Part shown: positions 14,452 through 52,958 of the stretch, one piece after another | Layout: every line of letters begins with the position of its first letter | How positions within the stretch are numbered: the first letter of the stretch is position 1 | DNA from: Amoebidium appalachense | Lineage: Eukaryota > Ichthyosporea | Direction of reading: 5' to 3' | Assembly (NCBI GenBank): GCA_963693365.1 | Contig: CAVNZM010000005.1 | Coordinates: 7,254,001 to 7,318,000, forward strand | DNA: 64,000 nt | Notes under the pieces: model-generated | Told to the model about the DNA's origin: nothing | Database searches by the model: none | Seen by the model: the letters and a program-made list of their open reading frames with translations, nothing else | Translations under genes and position numbers: made by a program

Positions 14452-15068
14452 CCCGGGGTTCCCCTACATGGGACCCTTCCGCCCCCGTGACTTGCTCCCA
14501 CATTTTCTTTGTATTTCCCTTTCGTTCACCTTCGTTTCGTGCTCTCTCCTCGTCCCTACCCTTTGTGTTTTACTCGCATCTATTGTGTGCCTGGTGGCTC
14601 ATCACCTAGGTCTCTGGTGCTCTGTGACGTGCTGATAATTAATTCACACAGCAGGCAGCCGCACCAGCCACGGGCTATGGGGCCACTGGGGGCATGGCCA
14701 AGACACCCATGAACACCCTGGCCACGGCCTCCCAGGAGTACACCCAGGTGAGTTTGTCTTGGACCCTTTCCACTCCTTCTCCCCCGCAACGGTCTTCTAC
14801 CCCCCTTTGCACCCATCCACACACACACAAGTACGCACTCACACACACACACGTGTGGGTGCGCGCAGGCACACACACACACACACACACACAGGCACAC
14901 ACACACGTACACGAACACGTAGAAGTGTGTTCACACCTACAATCTTTCACCTCCCACCATCCATCACTTCTCGCCCATGTTCTCACTTTCAACCCTTCTT
15001 ACCCAAAATTCCTACCCCCCCCCCCTCCCCCCCCCCCCCCCCCCCCCCCACTTTCAACCCTTCTTTAT

Positions 15069-15112
<44 letters not shown>

Positions 15113-15974
15113 CTCCCCTCCCCCCGGCCGGACCCTGACAATGGGCTCTGCTCATTATGCATACTCTTTGTGGTTTGCACTCCGCATTGTTGTCCGTTAT
15201 GAATGTGTACTTCTTACTCTATAACGCATTCTAACCCCCCCACCCCCCCCCCCACCCCACCCCACCCCACCCCACCCCACCCCACCCCCCCCCCACCCCC
15301 ACCCCACCCCACCCCACCCCCCCCCCCCCCCCACCCCACCCCACCCCATCCCCACCCCCTCCCCCTCCCCCCGCCCGGCCCCCCCCCCCCCCCCCACCCC
15401 CCACCCTGCCCCCCCTTCCTCCTTTCCCCTTCCCCCACCCCCCACTCTGTGCAGCCGCCAGCAGCAGGCTATGAGAGCAAGGCACCCGGCTATGGAGCCA
15501 CCCAGCCAGCCAGCACGGGCAACCTTGGTGCAGGGGCCAGCGGGTCCACCCCTGCAGGGGCAGCAGGCACGGCGGCAGCAGCACCCGGGCAGTACTACAC
15601 CCCCATGGGGGGTGCATTCCCGGGCCAGCAGCACTTTGCCCCCCAGATGACCCAGCAACAGCCACCCCAGCAGGTACGATGAATGCGATGAACACGTGCT
15701 TCGTGCTTTATAGCTGCGTTGTATATGTACACTTGGTGGGCATTATGCATGTCTACGTTTTCGTATTTTGCCGATACGCATTCTGAAGGCCCGGCAATTT
15801 ATCAAGGGTTGTGGTTGCTCATGGACGATGGATTCTTGTCCTTGGGGTGGCGTGTGCGCGTGATGGTAGAGACCATACATAAATACAATGTCATGCTGGT
15901 GTGTTTTCTCCTGCTAACATCGAGCATAACCATTTTGTCCACGGCTTTTTTTCTGTTTCTCCCCCCCTTCCCCT

Positions 15975-16005
<31 letters not shown>

Positions 16006-16470
16006 TGGGTCTCACACATGTGCATCCCCATGCATGTGGTGAGGCACACGCACAATGCAAGCAAAGCTTAACCCACCCTGTCCCTTCTTTCCCCCCTCCT
16101 ACCCCCCCATCCCCACCCCCTCCCTCCGGGCCTTGCCTCTCCCCCCTCACCTTCATAGACTTGTGATGCATGCTCTTGGTGCGGCTGCGATCTGCTGTGT
16201 TGTCGTTTGTGAATGTGGAGATACCCCGAAACTGATTCTTAACCCCCCCCCCCCCCCTTCCCCTGTCACACACACACACGCATACGCACACAAACACCTC
16301 GACTTCCCCTTGCGCTCCTCTGCTCCTTCCCATGTGCACACACATACACTTGCACACCTTTTCATACCCCATCTCAAAGACGTGTTGAAGTAGCCTATTT
16401 CTGAAAATGCTAACTGCAACCTATGTCCTTTCCACAGAGCTACCCACGGCAGTACTGGCCTGGCAACTGA
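631..16470 (+). CDS. UBAP2/lingerer/GIP1-like RNA-granule protein
   Basis: Coding exons: 631-684, 1441-1519, 2168-2281, 2689-2823, 3543-3616, 4543-4695, 5345-5536, 6343-6820, 7727-7828, 8574-8644, 9566-10382, 10817-10879, 12346-12453, 13044-13192, 13561-13674, 14077-14163, 14655-14747, 15455-15673, 16438-16470; about 1,045 residues. Residues about 20-82 form a UBA-like helical domain (VRQVKDVTGCK, GYDVNTAANFIF) followed by a basic KRKGKKKEEE tail, as in UBAP2/lingerer and the plant GBF-interacting protein 1 N-terminus. RGG-like and His/Ala/Glu-rich stretches follow. The VVLPRAL...GLTFG segment (7727-8644) matches the short conserved motif of that family. The rest is Gln/Pro-rich, then Gly/Tyr/Gln-rich, ending SYPRQYWPGN. 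In animals this family acts in stress granules and translation control; that role is inferred here. Reading frame conflicts at G-runs in exons 5345-5536 and 13044-13192 suggest sequence errors. Confidence 0.85.
4998..5094 (+). repeat. Intronic ~100-bp repeat, copy A
   Basis: Carries the family blocks GGCTCT, ATAATGCAT, TGGTTTGCACCCTGC, ATTGTGTTGTCCGTTATG and GAATGTGTCCTTCG, and lies between C-rich runs. It is in the intron 4696-5344, in the sense direction. Confidence 0.75.
5641..5727 (+). repeat. Intronic ~100-bp repeat, copy B
   Basis: A diverged copy with GGCTCTAC, CTTGTGTTGTCCGTCGTG and ACTTCGTATACC, followed by a long poly-C run. It is in the intron 5537-6342, sense direction. Confidence 0.65.
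7525..7602 (+). repeat. (CA)n microsatellite, then (GA)n
   Basis: Uninterrupted CA dinucleotides run from about 7530 to 7591, followed by a short GA run, inside the intron before exon 7727. It is one of many intronic CA arrays. Confidence 0.9.
7936..7981 (+). repeat. Poly-G tract in intron
   Basis: About 46 consecutive G on the sense strand, preceded by TG dinucleotides. Two further long G tracts follow near 8151-8180 and 8195-8222 in the same intron. The transcript could form RNA G-quadruplexes; whether the exact length is real is uncertain. Confidence 0.85.
11278..11364 (+). repeat. (CT)n plus poly-T tract
   Basis: A long CT dinucleotide array followed by about 24 T, within the intron 10880-12345. 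It is pyrimidine-rich on the sense strand but about 1 kb from the acceptor. Confidence 0.9.
12151..12260 (+). repeat. Intronic ~100-bp repeat, copy C (near full length)
   Basis: One of the most complete copies: CCCTGAGGATGGGCTCTGC, TTATTATGCATACTCTTT, TTGCATTCTGCATCGTG, TTGTGTACTTTGTAC and GACGCATTCAAACCCC, followed by about 28 C. It is in the intron 10880-12345, sense direction. Confidence 0.8.
15133..15234 (+). repeat. Intronic ~100-bp repeat, copy D (near full length)
   Basis: Blocks ATGGGCTCTGCTCATTATG, CATACTCTTTGTGG, TTTGCACTCCGCATTG, TTGTCCGTTATGAATGTG and AACGCATTCTAACCCC, with a poly-C tract on both sides. It is in the intron 14748-15454, sense direction. Confidence 0.85.
15737..15788 (+). 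repeat. Possible degenerate intronic repeat, copy E
   Basis: Retains only GGGCATTATGCATG, TTTCGTATTTTG and ATACGCATTCTGAA in family order. It is weak, and lies in the same intron as copy F. Confidence 0.35.
16155..16242 (+). repeat. Intronic ~100-bp repeat, copy F
   Basis: Blocks TGATGCATGCTCTTGG, CTGCTGTGTTGTCG, TTGTGAATGTGGAG and GATTCTTAACCCC, followed by poly-C. It is in the last intron of the UBAP2-like gene (15674-16437), sense direction. Confidence 0.65.
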
Positions 16471-17772
16471 GCCTACGTGTGTTTTCCCGCGTGCACCATG
16501 TCTGTAATTCCGCAGGACAAAAAAAAAAATCTGTATAGGCAGGTGTGGATGTTGGGGAAGCAGCACATTTTGGATTGCTGCTACCAGATTATAATTATGA
16601 CTGTGTCTGAGGCCCGGATGGAAGGAGAGAGCAAGGAATATAGGAGGCATGATGGTGGTGGTGGGGGAGTCAGAGACGCTCATGGTTATTGGTGTGTGTT
16701 CTCTCTGGGGGGTTACTTTGCGCCCAATCTCGATGCCTGTAGCCATACGCGTATGTTACTTTATTCTCCCCGTTTTGTACTTCCACGACGTTGGTTTGGT
16801 TTGAGGTAAAACTTGTTCATGTAATTTGTTTGCTATAACGTGAAGTACAGCTAGCTGCTGCTGATCTGTGTTTAAAGGGCGGCTGTGCTTCACGGTTCGA
16901 CGTTTACTTTTGTAAGGTTTGTTTTTCTTTGTTTTTCGTTTCTTGTTTGCCCTGCATGAAAACTCCCATGATAGTTCTTGGCTTGTGATAGAGTTCAGGA
17001 ATCTTTCGAAGTGCCACGTGCCCACATACAAATATGTAAGGTGCTGGCGTGCCCACTGCGTGCCTATGTGGGAAATAACAGCAGCACTGTATATGCATAT
17101 CCTATAATGTGCTGCGCACACAACAAAATAGTGTGTCAGTGAAACTCAATAGCATTACGCGGAGATTCATTATGCCTGTATGAGCAGTTTTTGCCTGTCA
17201 CATTGAATGTTTGTTTGGGTGGCCATATGTACATCTAAGGGAGAAGGGGAGAGAGAGAGAGAGGGAGGGAGAGAAAGAGAGAGGCTGGGGCTCACGGGAA
17301 GGAGGGGGGGGGGGGGGGGGGGCTACGACGTCAAATCATCGATCACACTGCGGATTGCCACCGTATTACGGTGCAAAGGAGGTTTCATGGATCCGGAGCA
17401 CAAACTCTCATGAGCACAGTGGTGTGTGTGAAGTCACACAAGCACACATACAGGTGCATGCATATGCACATGTGCGCACGTATACGTGCACACGGGCACA
17501 TGCCTGCACACACACGCAGGCGCTCGCGCACACACACACACAAGCACACATGAACACACACGAACAAAAACACACGTACACAGATACACGCACATGCACC
17601 ACACACAAACACACACAAATATCCACATGCGCGAGCACACACACATAACACACGCATACACACACCTTGCCATAATAAGGACACGTGTGAGACATGCGCA
17701 TGTACGCAGACACGCACACCGTGACACACACGCATACACACATCTACACACATGCGCGCGCGTATACAGGCC

Positions 17773-17819
<47 letters not shown>

Positions 17820-17823
17820 AATT

Positions 17824-17872
<49 letters not shown>

Positions 17873-17876
17873 AATT

Positions 17877-17927
<51 letters not shown>

Positions 17928-19278
17928 CGCGCGCGCGCGCGCGCGCGTGCGCACACACGCACACGCACAGACATACACGCATACACACACGCGCGCGCGC
18001 ATGAACACACACCACACGTACACACGCTAAACACACTAAACACACAAAAGTGGCACACGCAAGCATGCTCACGCACTGTTAAATTCAAGCCCACACCCGC
18101 ACACAGTTCGCACACACATACCACAGCAGTGTTAAGCCCCTTAAAAACAACAAACGAAATTCGAATTCTAAACACTCATCACATGTACGTACTGTCTCAC
18201 TGATAAAAACAACACATGTACAGGGATTCCGTTTGAAAGCATTCACCCTCCTGCGTACACTCCTGCGCACGTATACATCCCCTCCGAGTCCCGAGCACCC
18301 CAGTGGTTTTTTGCAGTTCGTTGCCGGGGCCAACAATTACAACTTTGCGCATATCGCGATTATGACTGTCTTGCCTCTCGTCTTACCCTGACACGTACTG
18401 ACGGTGTCAAGCGCTATCTCTGAGCTAAATGGGCTCGCCGACGCCGATTTTTCCTTCCTTCTTCGCAGCCCGCAGTCTCTTTTCTTCGCAGCCTTCCTTC
18501 TTCAAGTTGGGGGTTTACGCACAATTATTGCTTCTTCGAATTCGCAGTCACTTCGCATACACAGATAAGCATTGTCATTACTAGCGAGACATTTCTGCTG
18601 AGGTAGGAAGGAAAATGAGGCACCACCTCAGTAGGTGGTAGCGTCTTGCCCATCCTGCCCACTCGTCCTTCCCTGTGTGACAAACCTGACGCCTGAGGCT
18701 CACCGACACTCGGCGAGGGGTTTTCTCAATGCTTTTCACTGAGAGCTGTCGAAACGCGAACGCCATTCCACAGCGTTTAAACTTAACCAATCACAGTGTC
18801 CTGTTTTTGACAACGGCTTTAGCTTATGGCATCTGACCTGCACCAAACACCACCATTTTCGAATTCGGTCGTTCTGCGGGTCTGTTGTGAAATATCTATA
18901 ATTGAGAGGTGGCAGAGTATTGAGAAATAATACTTGAAGTGCGTAACAAGGTGGCGGCAGTGTAATATTTACACACGTGCACGCGGAAAATCACTTTCTT
19001 ATCACCAAATAGCCGCGACAGATCTTGCGGAATGTGCGTCTTTTTTAGCCGCCAGCCTGAGCCTGCATTGGTGACTCAGTCTGGTGAAAATGCACGAACA
19101 CCTGGCAGCTGACCCACTCCACCACCGTTGTCGGTGCGCAGTGTTAGAGAAAAGAGATAGGAAAGGGGCAGAACAGATATATCTTATGTCTATTTCAACC
19201 TAAAACAGTGCACTAGTGCGTCGTTAGATGTCACCATAATAACTGATTGAAGAGCAACTGTTAGAAAGAACAGCCACG
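16471..19278. other. 3' flank of the UBAP2-like gene and spacer to the CAP gene
   Basis: About 700 bases of ordinary sequence (probable 3' UTR) lead to a G-run near 17305-17321 and then to CA-rich arrays at about 17430-18070. These include a 53-bp step in which AAACACACTAATTCC recurs at 17811 and 17864. From 18100 to 19278 the DNA is non-repetitive apart from several CTTCGCAG-type repeats at about 18460-18550, and should contain the CAP gene promoter. I see no convincing gene. Confidence 0.6.
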
Positions 19279-21760
19279 ATGGCTGCCCATTGCAAACACA
19301 ATTCGTGCGGCTTGTCCGCGTACATGATCATCCTTTCGTTGTGTTTCACCAACACATCTGCCTTCATATTTCCTCCTGCTTTCCCATGCCAACCCCGCCA
19401 AATCGGCGAGCCTCTACCTGGTACGCAGGGGATAGAAAATTGTTTGGACGCGGCAAAGCGTTTCCAAGTCACCGCACAGAGCATTGTCCTAGCCAACCCT
19501 TCGATTCCCACGCTCAAGGACCTGTGTCTCACAGCCAACCCACAACCAATAAAACCCCCAATGCTCGTTTGCATCCCTCCCGCCACCGTTCCCGCCACCG
19601 TGGAGACCCCAAAACAAGCGTCTCCCCTCCCGCCTGGCCCCAATGTGGGGGGCCTTCAAGATCTTCTCCAAAGGCTGAACAATGCCATTGGCACTACTGT
19701 CCCTCGACCTCCCTTCATGGGATCAGTACCCAACGCTCCAAATAATAATAATGACCCAGTAAGTGACACGAGCCAAGGCGTGCAACCCAATATTCAAAAC
19801 ATTAACCCCCAGCCTGTGATGCCACCACAAGACAACAAGGGCCTGCAGAAAGTATCGAGTGTGCAAATGGACAGCACCAACGCAAAGCTGCTGTGCCTTC
19901 TCAACAATGAACGGAAAAGGGCCGGATTGCAGCCTCTACAGTTCAACAGGTCTGTGTGCTTTTCTATTCCTTCCCCCTTAATTTATTGACCACCGCACGA
20001 TATAATCCACCGCACGATATAACCTTAGCCTGTTTATTCCCGGACTGGCGGCCAGGCTTGCAATATTGTCTAATTGAATTCGTGTGGTGAGCGTTTCTTT
20101 TGAGAAGAGCCAAGAGGGGGGGGGGGGGGGGGGGGAGGTACCTGTAATGTTTCTTCCAATAACTTAGCGAGTTTCTGCTACAGCACTTGCACTGCCTTTC
20201 TTCTGTGCTAATCGGCGAAGTCAGTGCAACGAATTTTGTAGAGCACGGAACTCCACAATGAGGTACCAGTTGTTTGAAAGTGTGAATGTTGCCAATTGGC
20301 TGCCACGTTGGAACTTCACAGCCGCACCAGAAAAGTCATGGTGGTAGCGTGTCACTGAAACTTGGTCGATGGACAAAATAGGACCACAAATGTGCTAAGT
20401 TAGAGGTATGCTATAGCATGAAAATCGGACTTTTAATGGTAGGCTCGGGATGGGGGGTCGGCAAGCGAGAAGCCAGGGATGCCCGGGGGACATGTCAAAA
20501 CATCAAGCCTTTGAGGAGAGCCGGGCGGGGAAAGGGAGAGGGGGGGGGGGGGGGGGGGGGGCTAGAAGTATACACGTGTTGAATTTAGCCAGACCGTCAC
20601 TAGGCTACCACTACACATACGCACACATAGCTATGCGGGCTAAGAAAAAGAGTTTAACAGAAATCGCGAGGGGCAAACCATGCATATATGAACACATTAA
20701 ACACATTTGCTTGCTTTACTTAAGGCTTAAGGAGCATATTATTTAGTTCACAGTCAGGAACTGCTCGATTCGGAAAGGTTGCCAACATGTTCTATGACCC
20801 CCTCCATTCCCCCATCCTCTCATCCTTTACCCTGCAAACACACATCACCGCCACCACCTACTAACCTCCCCCGGCACCTGGATCCTTCCCATCCTTCCTC
20901 CCCCCCCCCCCCCCCCCCCCCCCCCAATGCCCCCTCCGCCCTCCTCCCGTTCCATATAACCCAATGATGGCATACATTGACACCGTCACACACACACACA
21001 CACTCACACTCACACTCACACTCACACTCACACTCACACTCACACACGAAATGTGGGTCTTGAAACAACTGCACCACCTATAATACACGTCACGGTGCAC
21101 ATCAACTATCACGCAGCATGATCTACCAGGCGGCCAAAAAGCAGAGCGAATACATGGCCAGCGTCCGAGACATGACGCACTGGGGCCCGAACGAGGAAAC
21201 AGCAGGCCAAAGAGTCGACGCTGCTGGCTACCGCTGGAGAACAGTCGCGGAAAACGTGGCAATGGGGCAAAAGACCGCCGAAAACGTGGTTATGGACTGG
21301 GTCAACTCACCCGGCCACCGCGCCAACATCCTAAACCCAAACGCTATCCATTTTGGTGGTTACGTCAAGGATTCCTATTGGTGCACCGTTTTTGCAAGCA
21401 ACAGGGAGAAGGCCGCTGATTCTGTCGAGGCGTGTCCATCAGTTCAAAGCAATTCGAACGAGGTCACGTCTGATCCTGATGTTCTTGCGGTAGGCGCGAC
21501 AATCTCAAGCGACAAATCATCGGCGGCTGAATCCGGTGATTACGCTGATTTGATTGCTGGCAGGGATAATAAAGTCATGAAGGTCCAAGGAATCGCCGAG
21601 GCACCTAATGGTGCCAAAGGTCCGGTGGGCACGACGAGCCGCTCGGGATGGGATTTGGAGATGACACGGCAGTCTGTGTGTGTGATCAATATGAACCGAC
21701 AGTCCAATGCGAGACAACATGGGCAGAAAGTCCAATATGTCAGTTTTAACCCGTAAGCCA

Positions 21761-21797
<37 letters not shown>

Positions 21798-21932
21798 CCC
21801 CGGCCCCTCTCTCCCCCCCCCCCCCCCTCCCCCCCCCCCCCCCCCCCCCCCAATAAAAAGAGAGAGAGAGAGAGAGAGAGAGAGTCACAGTGTGTGTGTG
21901 TGTGTGCGTGTGAAGGTAGTGAGGGGGTGACT

Positions 21933-21965
<33 letters not shown>

Positions 21966-21986
21966 GGGGGGGGGGGGGGGGGAGAG

Positions 21987-22023
<37 letters not shown>

Positions 22024-22790
22024 CCGAGAGACTCCGAGACTGAGAGAAGAAAGAAACCTTAAGACCGAAAGAAGGTCGGTTTTACCAGCCTGAACTTTTT
22101 ACTACGAGCACTCCTCCGATACTAAAACCTACTGTAGAACTGTTAGTATCTGTGACAGTGACCTTGCGGTCACGGTAACCTAGTTGCCGGAAGTCAGCTC
22201 CGACACTCGGAGTGTGACAGGCAGTGATTGCCGTACTAATCTTTTTCTTTTTCCTTCTTACTTACTTACAAGTCTTCAAGTTCTTCCCGAGTTTTGGGTG
22301 CCTCGGAGTCCCCTCCCAGGCCCGTGTATGTCCCACATGCATCCCACCCTTGATCCGTGCCGATGCATCCATGTAATCTGACTCTCTCGTCATCCCCTCC
22401 AGGATCCTGAACCAAATAGCCGCCAAGCAGGCGCAGTACATGGCCCAACAGCAAGCCGTCATCCACACCGACCAGAATGGAATGGACGTGCGCAGACGTG
22501 CAGCGGCATTGAAATACCGCCCCTTGACCATAACCGAGATTGGGGCACGCAGTAGGAGCGATGCCTCGCTGGAACGATCTGTCAACACGGTGATGAAGGC
22601 GCTTTTGTCTTCAAAGGAGCATAAGGATGAAGTTCTTGATTTGGCGTACATGGAGGTCGGGGTGGGCCGGGCGGAGGATGGGCGAGGGCAGGCGTTTTGG
22701 TGCTTGGTGTTTGGCACCGCGAGACCGGATGGTTCAGCTCCCAAGACGAAGCCCCGGGCGGTAGACCCGTGCCCTGATAGACTAGGCTAA
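19279..22790 (+). CDS. Secreted LysM-like plus double CAP-domain protein
   Basis: Three exons, 19279-19949, 21117-21752 and 22403-22790, give 564 residues; both introns are phase 2. A signal peptide (hydrophobic core YMIILSLCFTNTSA) is followed by a cysteine-containing LysM-like segment (residues about 36-101, ending MLVCIPP) and a Pro/Asn-rich linker. CAP domain 1 (about 197-320) keeps family hallmarks: LLNNERKRAGL, AAKKQSEYMA, THWGP, AENVAMG, SPGHRANIL and WCTVFAS. CAP domain 2 (about 410-541) is more diverged: AAKQAQYMA, VIHTD, TEIGARS, KEHKDEVLDLAYMEVGVG and FWCLVFGT. The CAP family (SCP/PR-1/YkwD) is mostly secreted and includes lipid-binding and defence proteins; a LysM would suggest chitin or peptidoglycan-like ligands. 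Function here is inferred. TAA at 21754 overlaps the GTAAGC donor and is spliced out. Confidence 0.85.
21753..22402 (+). other. Second intron of the CAP gene, donor overlapping an in-frame stop
   Basis: The donor GTAAGC at 21753 contains the in-frame TAA at 21754-21756. The intron holds poly-C, (GA)n and poly-G tracts and ends CCCTCCAG before 22403. Splicing joins CC to G in phase 2 and continues into CAP domain 2. Retention would end the protein after VSFNP, keeping CAP domain 1 but losing most of domain 2. Confidence 0.75.
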
Positions 22791-22820
22791 TGCGTTGCAA
22801 AAGAAAGTCACTGGCATAGG

Positions 22821-22826
22821 AATAAA
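22821..22826 (+). promoter_or_regulatory. Poly(A) signal of the CAP gene
   Basis: AATAAA lies 31 bases after the stop codon and is followed by AT-rich sequence. Position and sequence fit a cleavage/polyadenylation signal. Confidence 0.6.
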
Positions 22827-47057
<24,231 letters not shown>

Positions 47058-47115
47058 TCTAAATACGTACAAAGCCTACACACCTACCTTATATTCTTCT
47101 AAACTTATTTTTTTT

Positions 47116-47148
<33 letters not shown>

Positions 47149-47247
47149 CATCACCTCTCTCTCTTTCCTAGCTCTTTCACTTCGGCGATCTCCCTCACGT
47201 ATGGGTAAAAAATACCGGAAGCCCAGTTTGGAATATACTGTATAAAC

Positions 47248-47322
<75 letters not shown>

Positions 47323-47848
47323 GATCCAGATAGGAGAGTTTTTCGTGTTGTGTTTAAATGCCGAGTAAATTTAACAGTACCAATGTATAAGTATGAATAT
47401 TTACTTTGATTACGTTACACTCCGGAATTTACTTTTTTATAATATTTTCAGATTCTTTAGGTTAATTATGTAAACGTATAACTTCGGCCTCCTTTGAAGC
47501 TCTTATTTCATGTAATTGTGTGTTTGGCCTAATATATTTTTTATGCATTTCTGTTCATGAAAGGGGTAACCCCAAAGCTTCGAGCATTGTGTAACTAAGA
47601 GGTATCATTAACACGATTATTATTAATGCGCGAGCCTAATTTGGTATGTGTATTGGAAAACGGTAACTTTATTGAGGACCATCAGAATGGCCTCCGTCGT
47701 TTCCATGATTTTACATGGTTTTCAGTTCATAGCTTCACAGACTGCATTTTTAATTACAATAGTAAAAGCAAAAGCCTTGAATCCATGTCCCTGTACAGTC
47801 ATCAAGCACCTAGCACCGAACCCCCAGGGCCCTCGAGCTCTCCCCGGA

Positions 47849-47883
<35 letters not shown>

Positions 47884-47890
47884 CTCCCCC

Positions 47891-47921
<31 letters not shown>

Positions 47922-48005
47922 ACACGCACACGCACATGCACATGCGCGCGCATTCACACACGCGCGCGCACACACACACAGGCACACACACACATAAACA
48001 CTGTG

Positions 48006-48040
<35 letters not shown>

Positions 48041-48149
48041 ATCACAGCAGACACTGCACCACAACTTGTGCACACGTGGCCGTAACAACTATTGACGTGC
48101 AGCTGTGCAGTGCCATTTCGTTGAGAAATATTGTGGGCAGGCACCCTGT

Positions 48150-48180
<31 letters not shown>

Positions 48181-48374
48181 GGGGGAGAGGGGGGGGGGGA
48201 GGGGGGGGGATGGGGGGAGGAGGAGGTGGGTGGACTGCTGTGTGGGGGGGTGGACTGCTAACGTACGTGTTACCGGTGGCTGGGTGGTGCAGTACACATG
48301 GGATCATCTGGGGTCAATAATTATTGTGGTGTGTCTGTGTGTGTGTGTGTGTGCCTGCAGTGTGTGTGTGTGCC

Positions 48375-48426
<52 letters not shown>

Positions 48427-48668
48427 GTGTGTGCGTGTGCGTGTGCGTGTGCGTGTGCGTGTACACACATGGTGGGTACGGTTGTCGGCCGCGGCAATGC
48501 ACCACTACGTACATACATGTACGTTTAAAAATTTCTCCAATATTCCTACTTTTTTTTTTTTTGATTTTTTTGATTATTATATTGTAGGCCAGTCAAAACA
48601 AAAAAAGACTGTGTATGCAGGCAGTCATTCGGAATCCGACGGACTCCTGAATAGGCTCTCCCATGCAC

Positions 48669-48787
48669 AAACCTCGGGTGTTCATTTTCATCAATAGACC
48701 TCGGGTGAGCTCCCGGAGGGTGTTCATCAAAATCATCAAACCTCGGGTGTTTATTTCCACCAGCGAAACCTCCGGTGTTCAACTTGT
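48669..48787 (+). repeat. Short repeat cluster upstream of UBE2T
   Basis: Four related units: AAACCTCGGGTGTTCA (48669), AGACCTCGGGTGAGC (about 48697), AAACCTCGGGTGTTTA (48738) and AAACCTCCGGTGTTCA (48766). They are separated by 28-41 bases and lie 470-590 bases before the UBE2T start codon. Confidence 0.65.
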
Positions 48788-48849
48788 GAGTTCACTTTGC
48801 GCCGTGGCGAATGATTGGCAGAGATGGCGTTTTGGCGCGAAAATGTTCG

Positions 48850-48857
48850 TGACGTCA
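48850..48857 (+). promoter_or_regulatory. CRE-like palindrome upstream of UBE2T
   Basis: A perfect TGACGTCA lies about 400 bases before the UBE2T ATG, in the non-repetitive upstream DNA. Such sites bind CREB/ATF-type bZIP factors in other eukaryotes; use here is inferred. Confidence 0.4.
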
Positions 48858-49255
48858 CACCTTCCGTGGCGGTACGCGCTGCCACACAAAGCCTTAGCTA
48901 TAGGGCTGGAACAGTTCGAACAGTTGGTGCTTGCCTTTAGAGTTTTTAGCAGGCTCTAGCCAATAGATTAGAATGGTATTCTTCTGCTTATGTGTGTTAT
49001 AGATGGCTATTAGTTCTCTCAACGATATTTGTGCTTGAGTGTTTACATCACATCGTCTTTGCACGTGAGCTAGCATACCGTACTGGTGTTCTGTAGAAGG
49101 ATGTTTTGCTGTCCCAGTTTTCTCCTCCGAAGGGCCCTCAAAGCGCGGCCTGGTTTCTATGTTCACTGACCAAGATACCGGATTTATCAACAGTGAATAT
49201 TCAATTTCTTAAAATATAGAGATATTTGATCACATTATATTGTTCAGTTTCGAAA

Positions 49256-52958
<3,703 letters not shown>

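Larger units (their letters stand above)
47058..49255. other. 3' flank of the mosaic gene and UBE2T upstream region
   Basis: After the stop come poly-C (47118-47147), poly-C plus poly-A (47250-47319), an AT-rich stretch (47340-47640), poly-C and CA (47850-48040), poly-G (48164-48185) and a TG array (48333-48460). From 48480 the sequence is mostly non-repetitive and should hold the UBE2T promoter. I see no gene. Confidence 0.55.

Noticed and set aside
839-15695. Long minus-strand open frames rich in Pro, Gly, His or Thr across gene 1
   Set aside because: They are translations of poly-C/poly-G and CA/TG tracts in introns, with no domain, no consistent start and no splice logic.
17211-17648. 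Plus-strand open frame continuing from a Gly-rich start
   Set aside because: It is formed by GA, poly-G and CA repeats joined by a short unique stretch, with no supporting exon structure.
21118-21756. CAP gene read as ending at 21756 and a separate gene starting at 22440
   Set aside because: The stop lies inside a good GTAAGC donor, the phase-2 join restores a CAP domain, and the second piece has no start or signal peptide of its own.
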